DNA from: Actinoalloteichus hoggarensis
GTDB taxonomy: Bacteria > Actinomycetota > Actinomycetes > Mycobacteriales > Pseudonocardiaceae
Length of the DNA: 64,000 nucleotides
Assembly: GCF_002234535.1 (NCBI RefSeq)
Contig: NZ_CP022521.1
Location: forward strand, 3,782,001-3,846,000
Direction of reading: 5' to 3'
Shown here: one piece after another, positions 43,088 to 51,719 of the stretch
Layout: the number at the start of each line of letters is the position of its first letter
Position numbering within the stretch: position 1 is the first letter of the stretch
The notes under the pieces: model-generated
Seen by the model: only the letters and a program-made list of their open reading frames with translations
The model's database searches: none
Told to the model about the DNA's origin: nothing
Position numbers and translations under genes: made by a program

Positions 43088-43933
43088 ATGGGACTTCTGG
43101 ACGGCAGGGCAGTGGTGATCACGGGAGCGGGGCGCGGACTCGGCAGGGCGTATGCGCTGCATGCCGCCGAACGAGGTGCCGCCGTCCTGGTGAACGACGT
43201 CGACGTCGAGACGGCACATGCCGTGGTGGCCGAGATCAGGGCCGCGGGCGGCACGGCGGCGGCCGACGGCGGCTCGGTGGCCCGCGCCGTCGACGCGGCG
43301 GCGTTGATCGACCGGTGTGTCGCGTACTTCGGGTCGATCGACGGACTGGTCAACAATGCCGCGGTGAACTATCAGGCTCCGGCATGGGAGCTCGAGCCGG
43401 ATCTGATGCGAGAGCTGATCGAGATCAATGTGCTCGGCCCGTTGTACTGCGGAGCCGCCGCCATCGCGGCGATGCGTGAGCAGGGCGGCGGTCGGATCGT
43501 GAACATCGTGTCCGGCTCGATGCTCGGCCAGCGCGGCGCGGCGGCCTATTCCGCGTCCAAGGGGGCGCTGGCCTCGCTGACCTTCTCCTGGGCCGCGGAC
43601 CTCGCCGAACACGGCATCCGGGTCAACGGCGTCGCCCCGCTCGCCTACACGCGGATGGTGCGGTCCGAGGCCGCCCGACGGGCGTGCCCGCCCGAGTTGA
43701 CTCCCGATCAGGTGGCGCCGGTGGTGACCTATCTGCTCAGCGAGCTGTCCGGCGCGCTCACCGGGCAGATCATCCGGTTCGTCGGCGGCAGGCTCCACCT
43801 GCTCCGGCAGCCGGGCGTGAAGGAACCGGTGCTGGCACGTGACGAATGGGCCGTGCACCACGTCGCCGAGGCCTTCACCGGTCCGCTCGCCGCGGCGACG
43901 GAGCCGCCGCCCGCCGCACGATGGCGGCTGTAG
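43088..43933 (+). CDS. Short-chain dehydrogenase/reductase
   Basis: ATG 43088 gives 281 residues starting MGLLDGRAVVITGAGRGLGRAYALHAAERGAAVLVND. NNAA follows at about 90, the serine in NIVSGSMLGQRG, and YSASKGALASLTFSWAADLAEHGIRVNGVAP supplies Y-x3-K. The C-terminal part (LLSELSGALTGQIIRFVGGRLHLLRQPGV) deviates from core SDRs and resembles multifunctional-enzyme-like dehydrogenases acting on CoA esters. No clear ribosome site. Substrate unknown. Confidence 0.9.
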   Translation: MGLLDGRAVVITGAGRGLGRAYALHAAERGAAVLVNDVDVETAHAVVAEIRAAGGTAAADGGSVARAVDAAALIDRCVAYFGSIDGLVNNAAVNYQAPAWELEPDLMRELIEINVLGPLYCGAAAIAAMREQGGGRIVNIVSGSMLGQRGAAAYSASKGALASLTFSWAADLAEHGIRVNGVAPLAYTRMVRSEAARRACPPELTPDQVAPVVTYLLSELSGALTGQIIRFVGGRLHLLRQPGVKEPVLARDEWAVHHVAEAFTGPLAAATEPPPAARWRL

Positions 43934-44235
43934 GACGGCGCCACTCCCACGGCGGCGCCACTCCCACGGCGGTGGTCGGCCACGTGACGACGGCATTGCA
44001 CGAGGTGACGACAGGCGTGGTCTCGCAGAACCTGCTCGGATGACCACATAGGGACGGGACCGCACCAGGATGGGACGGTGCCGGGCTCGGCCTCGGGTTC
44101 GAGCCGCCGGGCCACCACGCCCCCCGTCCTCCGCGGCGGAGCGAGGACGAGTCTCGACGGCCCGTCACGCCGGCGGACCTAGGGTCGCGGTCGGTCGAGA
44201 TCGACGCCGTGCCGTCGTCGACGATCGCACCCTGC
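43934..44235. other. Convergent intergenic region
   Basis: Contains the tandem duplication at 43936-43969; no gene. Confidence 0.5.
43936..43969. repeat. Tandem duplication, 17 bp x2
   Basis: CGGCGCCACTCCCACGG at 43936-43952 and again at 43953-43969, directly after the SDR stop. Confidence 0.9.
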
Positions 44236-45228
44236 TCAGCGCGACGCCGTGAACGGGGTCGTCCGCCGTCGGTGCAGCCGACGATACGCCGACGGCGTCG
44301 TGTCGTAGGCGGCCAGGAAGGCCTGGCGCAGCGTCTCCCCGCTGCCGAAGCCGCAACGGCGGGCGATGGTGCCGAGCGGCAGCGCGGTGTCGCTCAACAG
44401 GACGGCCGCCGCCTCGGTCCGCACCGATCGGACGTACCGCGTGGGCGTGGTGTCGAGCTCCTCGGCGAACAGCCGCGCCAGGTGTCGGGCGCCGATCCCG
44501 ACGTGTCCGGCCAGGACCGACACCCGTAGATCCCCGTCGAGATGGGTCTGCACGTAGGCCGACGCCTCACGGACCGGCCCCGAGTCGGGCGGCCGGCTGG
44601 ACAGGAACAGACTCACCTGCGCCTGGTTCCCCGGCCGCTGGAGATAGGTGACCATCCCCCTGGCGACCTGCCGGGCCACCGCCGAGCCGTGATCGTCCTC
44701 CACGAAGGACAGCGCCAGGTCGAGCCCGCTGGTGACCCCGGCCGAGGTGTAGACGTTGCCGTCCCGGACGAAGAGCGGCGCCGGATCGAAGGACACCGCC
44801 GGGTACCGACGGGCGATCTCGTCGAGGAAGATCCAGTGCGTGGTCGCCCGGCGGCCGTCCAGCAGGCCCGCGCCCGCGAGCACGCTGGCCCCGGTGCACA
44901 CCGAGGCGACGCGCCTGCTCATCGCCGCGATGCGGCGGATCTGGTCGGTGACGCGCACATCCTCGGCCGCGGCGCGATGCCCGTGGCCGCCCGCGACGAT
45001 CAGCGTGTCCACCGGCCCCGCCACCCGCTCCAGCGGGTACCGGGCGGACACGACGATCCCGCAGGTGGTGCGGAACTCCCGACCGCCGAGGCTGGCCGTG
45101 GTGACCTGGTAGCCGGGCTCGATCCCGAGGTGGTTCACGGCGTCGAGCACGTCGGCCGGGGAGGCGAGGTCCAGCAGGGTCGCGTCGGGGAAACCGACGA
45201 TCACGACCCGGCGCGGCGTCTCGGACAC
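44236..45228 (-). CDS. GlxA-type regulator: DJ-1/PfpI domain fused to AraC HTH
   Basis: The 330 residues start MSETPRRVVIVGFPDATLLDLASPADVL. Residues 1-185 form a DJ-1/PfpI domain with SVCTGASVLAGAGLLDGRRATTHW around the nucleophilic-elbow Cys. Residues about 225-325 are an AraC HTH pair: LRVSVLAGHVGIGARHLARLFAEELDTTPTRYV and PLGTIARRCGFGSGETLRQAFLAAYDTTPSAYRR. Such proteins sense small metabolites and activate nearby catabolic genes. Neighbouring targets could be the SDR or the stand-alone DJ-1 protein across the divergent gap. Confidence 0.94.
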   Translation of the reverse strand: MSETPRRVVIVGFPDATLLDLASPADVLDAVNHLGIEPGYQVTTASLGGREFRTTCGIVVSARYPLERVAGPVDTLIVAGGHGHRAAAEDVRVTDQIRRIAAMSRRVASVCTGASVLAGAGLLDGRRATTHWIFLDEIARRYPAVSFDPAPLFVRDGNVYTSAGVTSGLDLALSFVEDDHGSAVARQVARGMVTYLQRPGNQAQVSLFLSSRPPDSGPVREASAYVQTHLDGDLRVSVLAGHVGIGARHLARLFAEELDTTPTRYVRSVRTEAAAVLLSDTALPLGTIARRCGFGSGETLRQAFLAAYDTTPSAYRRLHRRRTTPFTASR

Positions 45229-45693
45229 GCGGTGAGTCTAGTCGGCCGGACCCAGCCGACCGCGTGCTGTGGACTCGTAGACCGCCGCCGGGCCGACGAC
45301 GGCGATCCGACAGCACCGGGCCGACGACGGCGATCCGACATCGCGGCCGGGCATCACATGCCCGCGCACGGCCGACGGCGGCTGATCGAGCCCGCTGAGA
45401 CCGCTGAGACCGGACGTCGACGCCCGGCCGATGCCCGGCAGGCGCCCGGTCGCGAGCCACGTGCGGGCGGCGCCTCGCGGGCTCCCGATCACCGGCGGCA
45501 GCGGCGAGCTCGGCGACGGCGACAGCCGAGCGCGACGGAACGGCGTGGCCCGCATCGATTCCCGCGGAGGCGGTCGCCGCCTCATGCGAGGCCCGCCGTT
45601 CCGGCATCCTCCGCCCCGGAAATCAGACCGGCTTCGCAGGATCTCGGACATCGGCATGGCGGCGGTACGTCCCGCGACGGCAGCGTGTCGTTC
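45229..45693. other. Divergent region between two DJ-1/PfpI genes
   Basis: No gene. Contains the 25-bp direct repeat at 45288-45340. Confidence 0.5.
45288..45340. repeat. Direct repeat, 25 bp x2, offset 28
   Basis: Identical 25-base words starting CCGGGCCGACGACGG occupy 45288-45312 and 45316-45340, about 60 bp upstream of the GlxA-type start. Confidence 0.9.
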
Positions 45694-46413
45694 ATGAGTG
45701 AACAACAGCGCACCATCGCCATGGTCGTGTATCCGGGACTGACCCCGTTGGACATGGTCGGTCCGCTTCAGGTGTTGGGCGGGTTGTCGGCGTTGGACCC
45801 GCGATTCGAGATCGCCGTGGTCGGCGAGCACACCGATCCGATGCCGACCGACACCCCGTTGCAAATCTGCGCCGACCGCGCCTTCGACGAGGTCCCCGAC
45901 CCCTTCGCGGTGATCGTGCCCGGCGGGATGGCGCCGACCATGCGGGCGATGACCGACGAGCGACTTCAGGAGTATCTGCGGGACACCGCGCCCGGCGCGC
46001 GGCTGATGGGCTCGGTGTGCACCGGGTCGCTGGTCCTCGGGGCGGCGGGCCTGCTCACGGGCCGAGAGGCGACGAGCCACTGGGCGTTCCTGCCGTTGCT
46101 GGCCGCCTTCGGCGCGACCCCGGTACGCCGCCGCTGGGTGACGGACGGCCCCGTGGTCACCGCCGCCGGGGTCGCCGCGGGCATCGACATGGCCCTGCAC
46201 CTGGTGTCGACGCTCGCAGGGGAGGACGCGGCCCGCCGGGTCCAGCTCGTCATCGAGTACGACCCGGAGCCGCCGCTGGGCCCGCTGGACTGGGAGACCG
46301 CCGACACGGCGGCGTTCTCTCCCTCGATGCCCGAGTACGCGATCCGAGAGGGCCTCGGGGACTACCCGGAGCTGCGGGAGCGGCTGGCCACGCAGCTGCG
46401 CGCCCAGAGCTGA
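45694..46413 (+). CDS. DJ-1/PfpI family protein
   Basis: ATG 45694 gives 239 residues starting MSEQQRTIAMVVYPGLTPLDMVGPLQVLGG. The nucleophilic elbow is LMGSVCTGSLVLGAAGLLTGREATSHW, with Cys in the family position. VTAAGVAAGIDMALHLVSTLAGED closes the domain, and a 40-residue C-terminal tail is typical of isonitrile-hydratase-like members. No HTH, so it is an enzyme rather than a regulator. It pairs divergently with the GlxA-type regulator, which shares its fold and may regulate it. The ribosome site is weak. Confidence 0.9.
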   Translation: MSEQQRTIAMVVYPGLTPLDMVGPLQVLGGLSALDPRFEIAVVGEHTDPMPTDTPLQICADRAFDEVPDPFAVIVPGGMAPTMRAMTDERLQEYLRDTAPGARLMGSVCTGSLVLGAAGLLTGREATSHWAFLPLLAAFGATPVRRRWVTDGPVVTAAGVAAGIDMALHLVSTLAGEDAARRVQLVIEYDPEPPLGPLDWETADTAAFSPSMPEYAIREGLGDYPELRERLATQLRAQS

Positions 46414-46423
46414 CGGGCATCGG

Positions 46424-46885
46424 TCACACGGGGTCCAGCGGACAGTCCTCGGCGGCGGCCTTGAGTCGATTGAGCCAGGTCAGCAGCGAGGCGTCGAGCA
46501 GCTCCTGCATGCCCTCGACGTCGGCTCGCACCGGGTCGCCGCCCCAGGACACCAGCGTGTCGACCAGCACGCCGCGCTCATGGGACCGGAACACCCACAG
46601 GTGTGTCCCGGTGATGCCGTCGACGTGTCCGGTCCACCGGGTCTGTCGCATGGGCTTGACGTCGAGGACGGTGGAGGCGATGTCCAGACCCTGCGGGCGC
46701 AGGCCGAAGGAGGCGCCCTCGACGAGCAGCGGCGCGCCGCTGACCGTGCCGAGCTCGGGATGCCAGTCCTGCCAGCGTGCTACGTCGGTGTGCAGCCGCC
46801 AGATCGTCGTCAGCGGCGCCCGGATGACGATGCGGCGCCGTGCCAGGACGACGGCGTCGGCCTCGGCGTCGCGGTGAGGTGTCAT
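46424..46885 (-). CDS. SRPBCC/polyketide-cyclase-like protein
   Basis: ATG 46885 gives 153 residues; the frame extends upstream but only this start follows a GAGAGGA site. The START-like fold is recognisable: VVLARRRIVIRAPLTTIWRLHTDVARWQDWHPEL, GASFGLRPQGLDIASTVLDVKPMRQTRWTG, GTHLWVFRSHERGVLVDTLVSWGGDP and LDASLLTWLNRLKAAAE. It probably binds or shields a hydrophobic ligand. It follows a TetR gene on the same strand at about 150 bp and may be in its regulon. Confidence 0.88.
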   Translation of the reverse strand: MTPHRDAEADAVVLARRRIVIRAPLTTIWRLHTDVARWQDWHPELGTVSGAPLLVEGASFGLRPQGLDIASTVLDVKPMRQTRWTGHVDGITGTHLWVFRSHERGVLVDTLVSWGGDPVRADVEGMQELLDASLLTWLNRLKAAAEDCPLDPV

Positions 46886-47032
46886 CGACGGTGGTCCTCT
46901 CGGAGACGGGAGCGGGCGGTGCGGCGTGTCGGGCATTCCCGCCGACGAGTGTGAGCAGTCAGTCACTTCTTCACGCCGAAGAAGGCCGCCCGCGCGGCGG
47001 CGAATCGAGCGGCTCCTACGGTCCGTCCGGGG

Positions 47033-47629
47033 TCATCCCGGGCGCGGGCCGTCCGCCTTCACCCGGGGGAGACCGTGGCACAGCCCCTCGGTCGGGACGC
47101 GGGCCCGCGGCTCGTCCGCCGTGTCGAACCCGGCCGCGGCGATCAGATGACAGAGTCGGCTCCTCGCCAGGAGGTGCCGCACCCGCTCCGGCGTCCCGCC
47201 GGAGAGTTCGCCCGCCAGCAGGACCACCGAGGCGTGACCACGTCGGATCGCCGCGCGGATCTCCGGGATGTCGGCCGCGCTCTGCGCGTGCACCTGCAGC
47301 ATCAGCAGGTCACGATCGGCGATCAGCTCCGCGTAGGCCGCGCACATGCCGTCCAGGATCTCGGCGGGCGTGCCGTCGGACACCGTCTCGGCTCCCGAGC
47401 GCAGCGCGGCGCGGACCAGTTCATGGCAGCGCTCCAACGCGGCGACGAACAGACCGAGCTTGCCGTCGAACTGACGGAAGACATAGGCCTGGGAGATCCC
47501 CGCGGCGGCGGCCGCCTCCCCGACGGGGGTGGCGTGATAACCGGTCGCGGCGAAGACCGACACGGCCTCGCGCACCACCGTGCCGCGACGCGCCTCGGCC
47601 GTCGAACGAGGGGCGTCGTCCTCCTGCAT
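47033..47629 (-). CDS. TetR family transcriptional regulator
   Basis: ATG 47629 gives 198 residues starting MQEDDAPRSTAEARRGTVVREAVSVFAATGYHATPVGEAAAAAGISQAYVFRQFDGKLGLFVAALERC, a textbook TetR HTH. The C-terminal ligand domain (PAEILDGMCAAYAELIADRDLLMLQVHAQSAADIPEIRAAI) resembles AcrR-like members. Ligand unknown. The neighbour on the same strand is an SRPBCC gene. Confidence 0.93.
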   Translation of the reverse strand: MQEDDAPRSTAEARRGTVVREAVSVFAATGYHATPVGEAAAAAGISQAYVFRQFDGKLGLFVAALERCHELVRAALRSGAETVSDGTPAEILDGMCAAYAELIADRDLLMLQVHAQSAADIPEIRAAIRRGHASVVLLAGELSGGTPERVRHLLARSRLCHLIAAAGFDTADEPRARVPTEGLCHGLPRVKADGPRPG

Positions 47630-47888
47630 GGCGCTGAGCAGACACGCGCGACGAAGCACTGTCAAGCGCGTTCTCTCCCGCCGGGCGGGGGCCGCCCGGG
47701 GCTTCCTCTCCCGAGCGGCGCGGTCGCCGATTCCGGGCATCCCGGCCGGGCGGGTCCTGTCCGGGGTGGACGTGGGTGATCGGGCCGTCCCGGGCCGACG
47801 GTGGTGCGCGGCCGGGACGGCGATGGGGGAACCGGGTTCCCCATCGCACCGCGCTCCACGAGCGACGTGCGCTGATCGTGCCGGGGGC

Positions 47889-48893
47889 CTACCGACGTTG
47901 CACCTTGGCCAGCCACTGCTGGACGGTCACCACGATGAGCAGGATCGTGCCGCTGACGACGGCCTGCCAGTTCGAGTTCAGCGAGCCCACCTGGTTGATG
48001 ACGTTCATGATCACCTGAAGCAGCAGCACGCCGACCAGGGTCCCCAGCACCGTGCCCGCGCCGCCGGTGAGCAGCGTGCCGCCCAGGACGACGGCCGCGA
48101 TCGCCTCCAGTTCCATCCCGACGCCGAGCACCGTCACCCCCGAGGAGGTGTAGGAGGCCATCAGCGTCCCGCCGAAGCCGGCGAGCAGCCCGGAGGTGAC
48201 ATACGCGATGACCTTGGTGCGGGCCACCGGCAGACCCATCAGGTCGGCGGCGTCCTCCTGACCGCCGATGGCCAGCACGGTCGCGCCATAGGACGTCCGG
48301 TGCAGGACGATGCCGCCGACGGCGAACGCGACGATCATCAGCCAGATCGGGAGGCCGATGCCGAACAGCGAGCCCTGCGCCAGCGCGCGGAACGCGGACT
48401 CGGCGGGCACCTTGTAGGTCGTGGCGCCCTCGTCGCTGATGAGCAGCAGCACGCCGCGCGCGAACAACAGCCCGGCCAGGGTGACGATGAACGGCGGCAG
48501 TCCTCCCCTGGCGATGATCAACCCCTGGACCAGGCCGATCGCCCCGCACACCAGCAGGGGCACCAGCAGCGCCGCCCAGGTTCCGTACTGCGCCGCCCAG
48601 GCGGCCAGCACGCCGCCGAGGGCGAAGACCGATCCCACCGACAGATCGATGCCGCCGGTCATGATCACGAAGGTCATGCCGAGCGCCACGACGGCGAGGA
48701 ACGAGGCCTGCAGCCCGATGTTCGTCAGGTTGCCCGGCGTGCCGAAGGAGTCGAAGGCGAGCGTGGCGGCGAGGACCGCGACGACGAGGATCACCAACGC
48801 GCCCTGCCGCTGGGCCAGACGGGCCAGCCGCGCCCGGGTGCTCGGGACGCCCTGGTTCGCCCGCGGCGAGGTCGGGGCGGCGGAGCTGGTCAT
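47889..48893 (-). CDS. CUT2 (ribose-type) ABC transporter permease B
   Basis: The 334-residue protein begins MTSSAAPTSPRANQGVPSTRARLARLAQRQGALVI. RbsC-family signatures are LGMTFVIMTGGIDLSVGSVFALGG, IARGGLPPFIVTLAGLLFARGVLLL, ALGG-like LAIGGQEDAADLMGLPVARTKVIAYVTSGLLAG and AIAAVVLGGTLLTGG. Eight to ten helices. It is last in the operon, and its ATG overlaps the stop of the other permease by 4 bases. The two permeases probably form a heterodimer. Confidence 0.95.
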   Translation of the reverse strand: MTSSAAPTSPRANQGVPSTRARLARLAQRQGALVILVVAVLAATLAFDSFGTPGNLTNIGLQASFLAVVALGMTFVIMTGGIDLSVGSVFALGGVLAAWAAQYGTWAALLVPLLVCGAIGLVQGLIIARGGLPPFIVTLAGLLFARGVLLLISDEGATTYKVPAESAFRALAQGSLFGIGLPIWLMIVAFAVGGIVLHRTSYGATVLAIGGQEDAADLMGLPVARTKVIAYVTSGLLAGFGGTLMASYTSSGVTVLGVGMELEAIAAVVLGGTLLTGGAGTVLGTLVGVLLLQVIMNVINQVGSLNSNWQAVVSGTILLIVVTVQQWLAKVQRR

Positions 48894-50053
48894 GGCGACG
48901 CCTTTCTTCCCGATCGTCCCGGCCTGCCCGATCTCCGGCGACCGAGTTGCACGTAGACGGCGGCGATCACGATGACGGCCTGCACCACCTGCGCGGTGGA
49001 GTCCGGGATGTTGTGGAAGATCAACGTCGCCGTGATGAGCTGCATGAGCAGCGCGCCCGCGATGGTGCCCGCGACCCGCACCTGACCACCGGACAGCGGG
49101 GTTCCGCCGATCACCACCGCCGTGATGGCCGACAACTCGACGAGCAGCCCGAGCCTGGTGGGATCGCTGGCCTGGGAACGTGCCGCGAGCAGCACGCCCG
49201 CCAGCGCCGCCAGCAGCCCGCAGACGACGTACGTCGTGATCAGCACCCGCTTCACCGGCAGGCCCGCCAGCTCGGCGGCGCGCTGGTTGCCGCCGACGGC
49301 GACGAGCCTGCGGCCGTACAGCGTGCGGCGGACCGCGAACCACACGACGACGGACACCGCGGCGGCGATGAGGACCACGTAGGGGATGCCCAGGAGACTG
49401 CCGGAGCCCAGCAGGACGATGCCCGGCTCGCGAATGCTCTTGATCTCGCCGCCGATGAGGTTCGCGACGCCGCGGCCCGCGACCATCAGGCCGAGCGTCG
49501 CGACGATCGGCTGGACGCCGATCCTGGCGATCAGTGAGCCTGCCAGCGCTCCGGAGACGCAGCCCGCGAGCACGGCGATCAGGATCGCGATCGCCGCCCC
49601 GTAGCCGATGTACAACGGGATCAATGCCGCGGCCAGCGCCATCACCGCGCCCACCGAGAGGTCGATGCCCTGGGTGCCGATGACCAGGGCCATCCCCAGC
49701 GCCACGATCAGCACCGGTGCGACCTGGATCAGCTGTAGCCGCAGTGTCCCCTCGCTGACGAAGTTCGGCGTGATCACGACGTTGACCAGGATCAGCAGGG
49801 CCAGCGCGACGAAGACGCCGTTGCGCCGGACCCAGTCGGCGTCGAGGCGGGGACGCGGGCGACGTGGCCGAGGCGCGCCGTCCACGACGGTTGAGCCGCC
49901 GCGGGCATCGCCTGCCGAGCCGCTCGCGGGATCGCCGGGTGCGTCGCCGGGCACCTCGGCGGTGACCGCCGGATCGCCGCCGGTCGACCGCTGCCCGCCG
50001 GCGTGCCCGGGTGCGGCGGACGGCCGCCGACCCGCCTGGGTGGAGTCAGTCAC
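48890..50053 (-). CDS. CUT2 (ribose-type) ABC transporter permease A
   Basis: GTG 50053 overlaps the ATPase stop by 8 bases. The 387 residues have an unusually long hydrophilic, Gly/Pro/Asp-rich N-terminal tail of about 75 residues before NGVFVALALLILVNVVITPNF. Core motifs: LGMALVIGTQGIDLSVGAVMAL, IARIGVQPIVATLGLMVAGRGVANLI, LVAVGGNQRAAELAGLPVKRVLITTYVVCGLLA and ITAVVIGGTPLSGG. It pairs with the downstream permease. Confidence 0.95.
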   Translation of the reverse strand: MTDSTQAGRRPSAAPGHAGGQRSTGGDPAVTAEVPGDAPGDPASGSAGDARGGSTVVDGAPRPRRPRPRLDADWVRRNGVFVALALLILVNVVITPNFVSEGTLRLQLIQVAPVLIVALGMALVIGTQGIDLSVGAVMALAAALIPLYIGYGAAIAILIAVLAGCVSGALAGSLIARIGVQPIVATLGLMVAGRGVANLIGGEIKSIREPGIVLLGSGSLLGIPYVVLIAAAVSVVVWFAVRRTLYGRRLVAVGGNQRAAELAGLPVKRVLITTYVVCGLLAALAGVLLAARSQASDPTRLGLLVELSAITAVVIGGTPLSGGQVRVAGTIAGALLMQLITATLIFHNIPDSTAQVVQAVIVIAAVYVQLGRRRSGRPGRSGRKASP

Positions 50054-51635
50054 CGGCGTCCTCCTTCTTCTTCTCGGCCGCGGCCTGCGGATCATGGGCC
50101 AGCGCCGCGAGCAGTGCGGCGGTCGTGCGCTGCTCCCCCGTCAGTTCTCGGACCACGCCGCCGTCGTGCAGCACGACGATCCGATCGGCGCCCTCCACCA
50201 GCTCCTCCATCTCGCTGGAGACCAGCACGACCGCCAGGCCTTGCTCGGCCAGCTCGTCGATGAGCGACTGCACCTCGCTCTTGGCGCCGACGTCGATTCC
50301 TCTGGTGGGCTCGTCGAGTAGGAACACCTTCGGCTCCGTGCACAGCCACCGAGCGATCAGCACCTTCTGCTGGTTGCCGCCGGACAGTTCCCGCACCGGC
50401 TGGGCCGGGCTCGACGCCTTGATGCGCAGCCGCGCCATGAAGGTCGCCACCAGCGCGTCGACCTTCGACTCCGACACGAGTCCCCAGCGGGAGAGCCGGG
50501 GCAGGACGGCGAGCGCGATGTTCTCCCGGACCGAGAGCTCCGGGATGATGCCCTCCGCCTTGCGGTCCTCCGACAGCAGGGCGATGCCCGACCGGAGGGC
50601 GTGGCCGACGGAGTTCGCCCGTACCTCGGTGCCGTCGACTCGGACGGTGCCCGCCTCACGCGGCAGCGCCCCGTAGACGGTCTGCACCGTCTCGGTGCGG
50701 CCGGAGCCGAGGAGGCCGCCCAGGCCGACGACCTCGCCGGGGCGGACGGCCAGGCCGACGCCGTGCAGTCTGCCTCCGACGTCCAGGCCAGCGGCGGTGA
50801 GCACCGGCTCCCGATCCTGCCGACGCGTCTCGCCGAAGTCGGTCGCCCCGGTGCGCCGCACGTCGTCCAGGTCACGACCCAGCATGTGCGAGATCAGGGC
50901 GAGCCTGCCGAGGTCGGCCATCCGGCCGGTGTGCACCTGCCTGCCGTCGCGCAGGATCGTCACTCGGTCGCACAGCTCCCAGAGTTCGTCGAGCCGGTGC
51001 GAGACGAAGACCAGGCCCACACCGGCGTCGCGCAGGGTCCGTGCGACGCCGAACAGGGTGGCGACCTCCCTGGCCTCCAGCGACGACGTCGGCTCGTCCA
51101 TGATCACCACGCGGGCGGAGACCGACACGGCCCGCGCCAGCGCGACCATCTGCTGGACGCCCAAGCCGAGGCGGCCCAGGTCGGCCCGGACGTCGACGCC
51201 GACGCCGAGTGACTCGACGAGCGTGGCGGCCTCCCGGTTCATCCGCGCGACGTCGACGAGGCCGAGTCGAGTCCTGGGTTCGCGACCCAGGAAGATGTTG
51301 CGCGCCACCGACAGCAGCGGCACCAGGTTGACCTCTTGATAGATGGTGGAGATCCCGGCGCGCTGCGCGTCGGCGGGCCGGTGGAAGTCGACGCGGTCAC
51401 CCGCGAAGCGGACCTCCCCGTCGTCCGGCGGGTGCACGCCCGTCAGCACCTTGATCAGAGTGGACTTGCCTGCGCCGTTCTCGCCGACCAGCGCGTGGAT
51501 CTCGCCCGCGCCGAGCTGGAAGTCCACGCCGCGGAGCGCCTGCACGCCGCCGAAGGACTTGGTGACGCCCTCGGTCTCCAGGATGGCGGCCGCCGAGGGC
51601 GACTCGGGCGAATCGGTGCCGGTGGAACTGATCAC
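50046..51635 (-). CDS. CUT2 sugar ABC transporter ATP-binding protein (two ABC domains)
   Basis: GTG 51635 lies after AAGGA. The 529 residues have two fused nucleotide-binding domains. The first has Walker A GENGAGKSTLIKVL and VIMDEPTSSLEAREV. The second has the usual degenerate Walker A (GLGGLLGSGRTETVQ), signature VRELSGGNQQKVLIARWL and Walker B VFLLDEPTRGIDVGAK. Two-domain ATPases of RbsA/XylG/AraG type energise monosaccharide import. The linker and RPADAQRAGISTIYQEVNLVPLLSVARNIFLGREP are diagnostic. Confidence 0.96.
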   Translation of the reverse strand: MISSTGTDSPESPSAAAILETEGVTKSFGGVQALRGVDFQLGAGEIHALVGENGAGKSTLIKVLTGVHPPDDGEVRFAGDRVDFHRPADAQRAGISTIYQEVNLVPLLSVARNIFLGREPRTRLGLVDVARMNREAATLVESLGVGVDVRADLGRLGLGVQQMVALARAVSVSARVVIMDEPTSSLEAREVATLFGVARTLRDAGVGLVFVSHRLDELWELCDRVTILRDGRQVHTGRMADLGRLALISHMLGRDLDDVRRTGATDFGETRRQDREPVLTAAGLDVGGRLHGVGLAVRPGEVVGLGGLLGSGRTETVQTVYGALPREAGTVRVDGTEVRANSVGHALRSGIALLSEDRKAEGIIPELSVRENIALAVLPRLSRWGLVSESKVDALVATFMARLRIKASSPAQPVRELSGGNQQKVLIARWLCTEPKVFLLDEPTRGIDVGAKSEVQSLIDELAEQGLAVVLVSSEMEELVEGADRIVVLHDGGVVRELTGEQRTTAALLAALAHDPQAAAEKKKEDAGD

Positions 51636-51719
51636 GACGACGTCCTTCCTCAGGTGGGCCGTCGTCGGCGCGGTCTCGATCCGAGACCGCGCCGGCGGGG
51701 TGACGAGGAGCGGACGACG

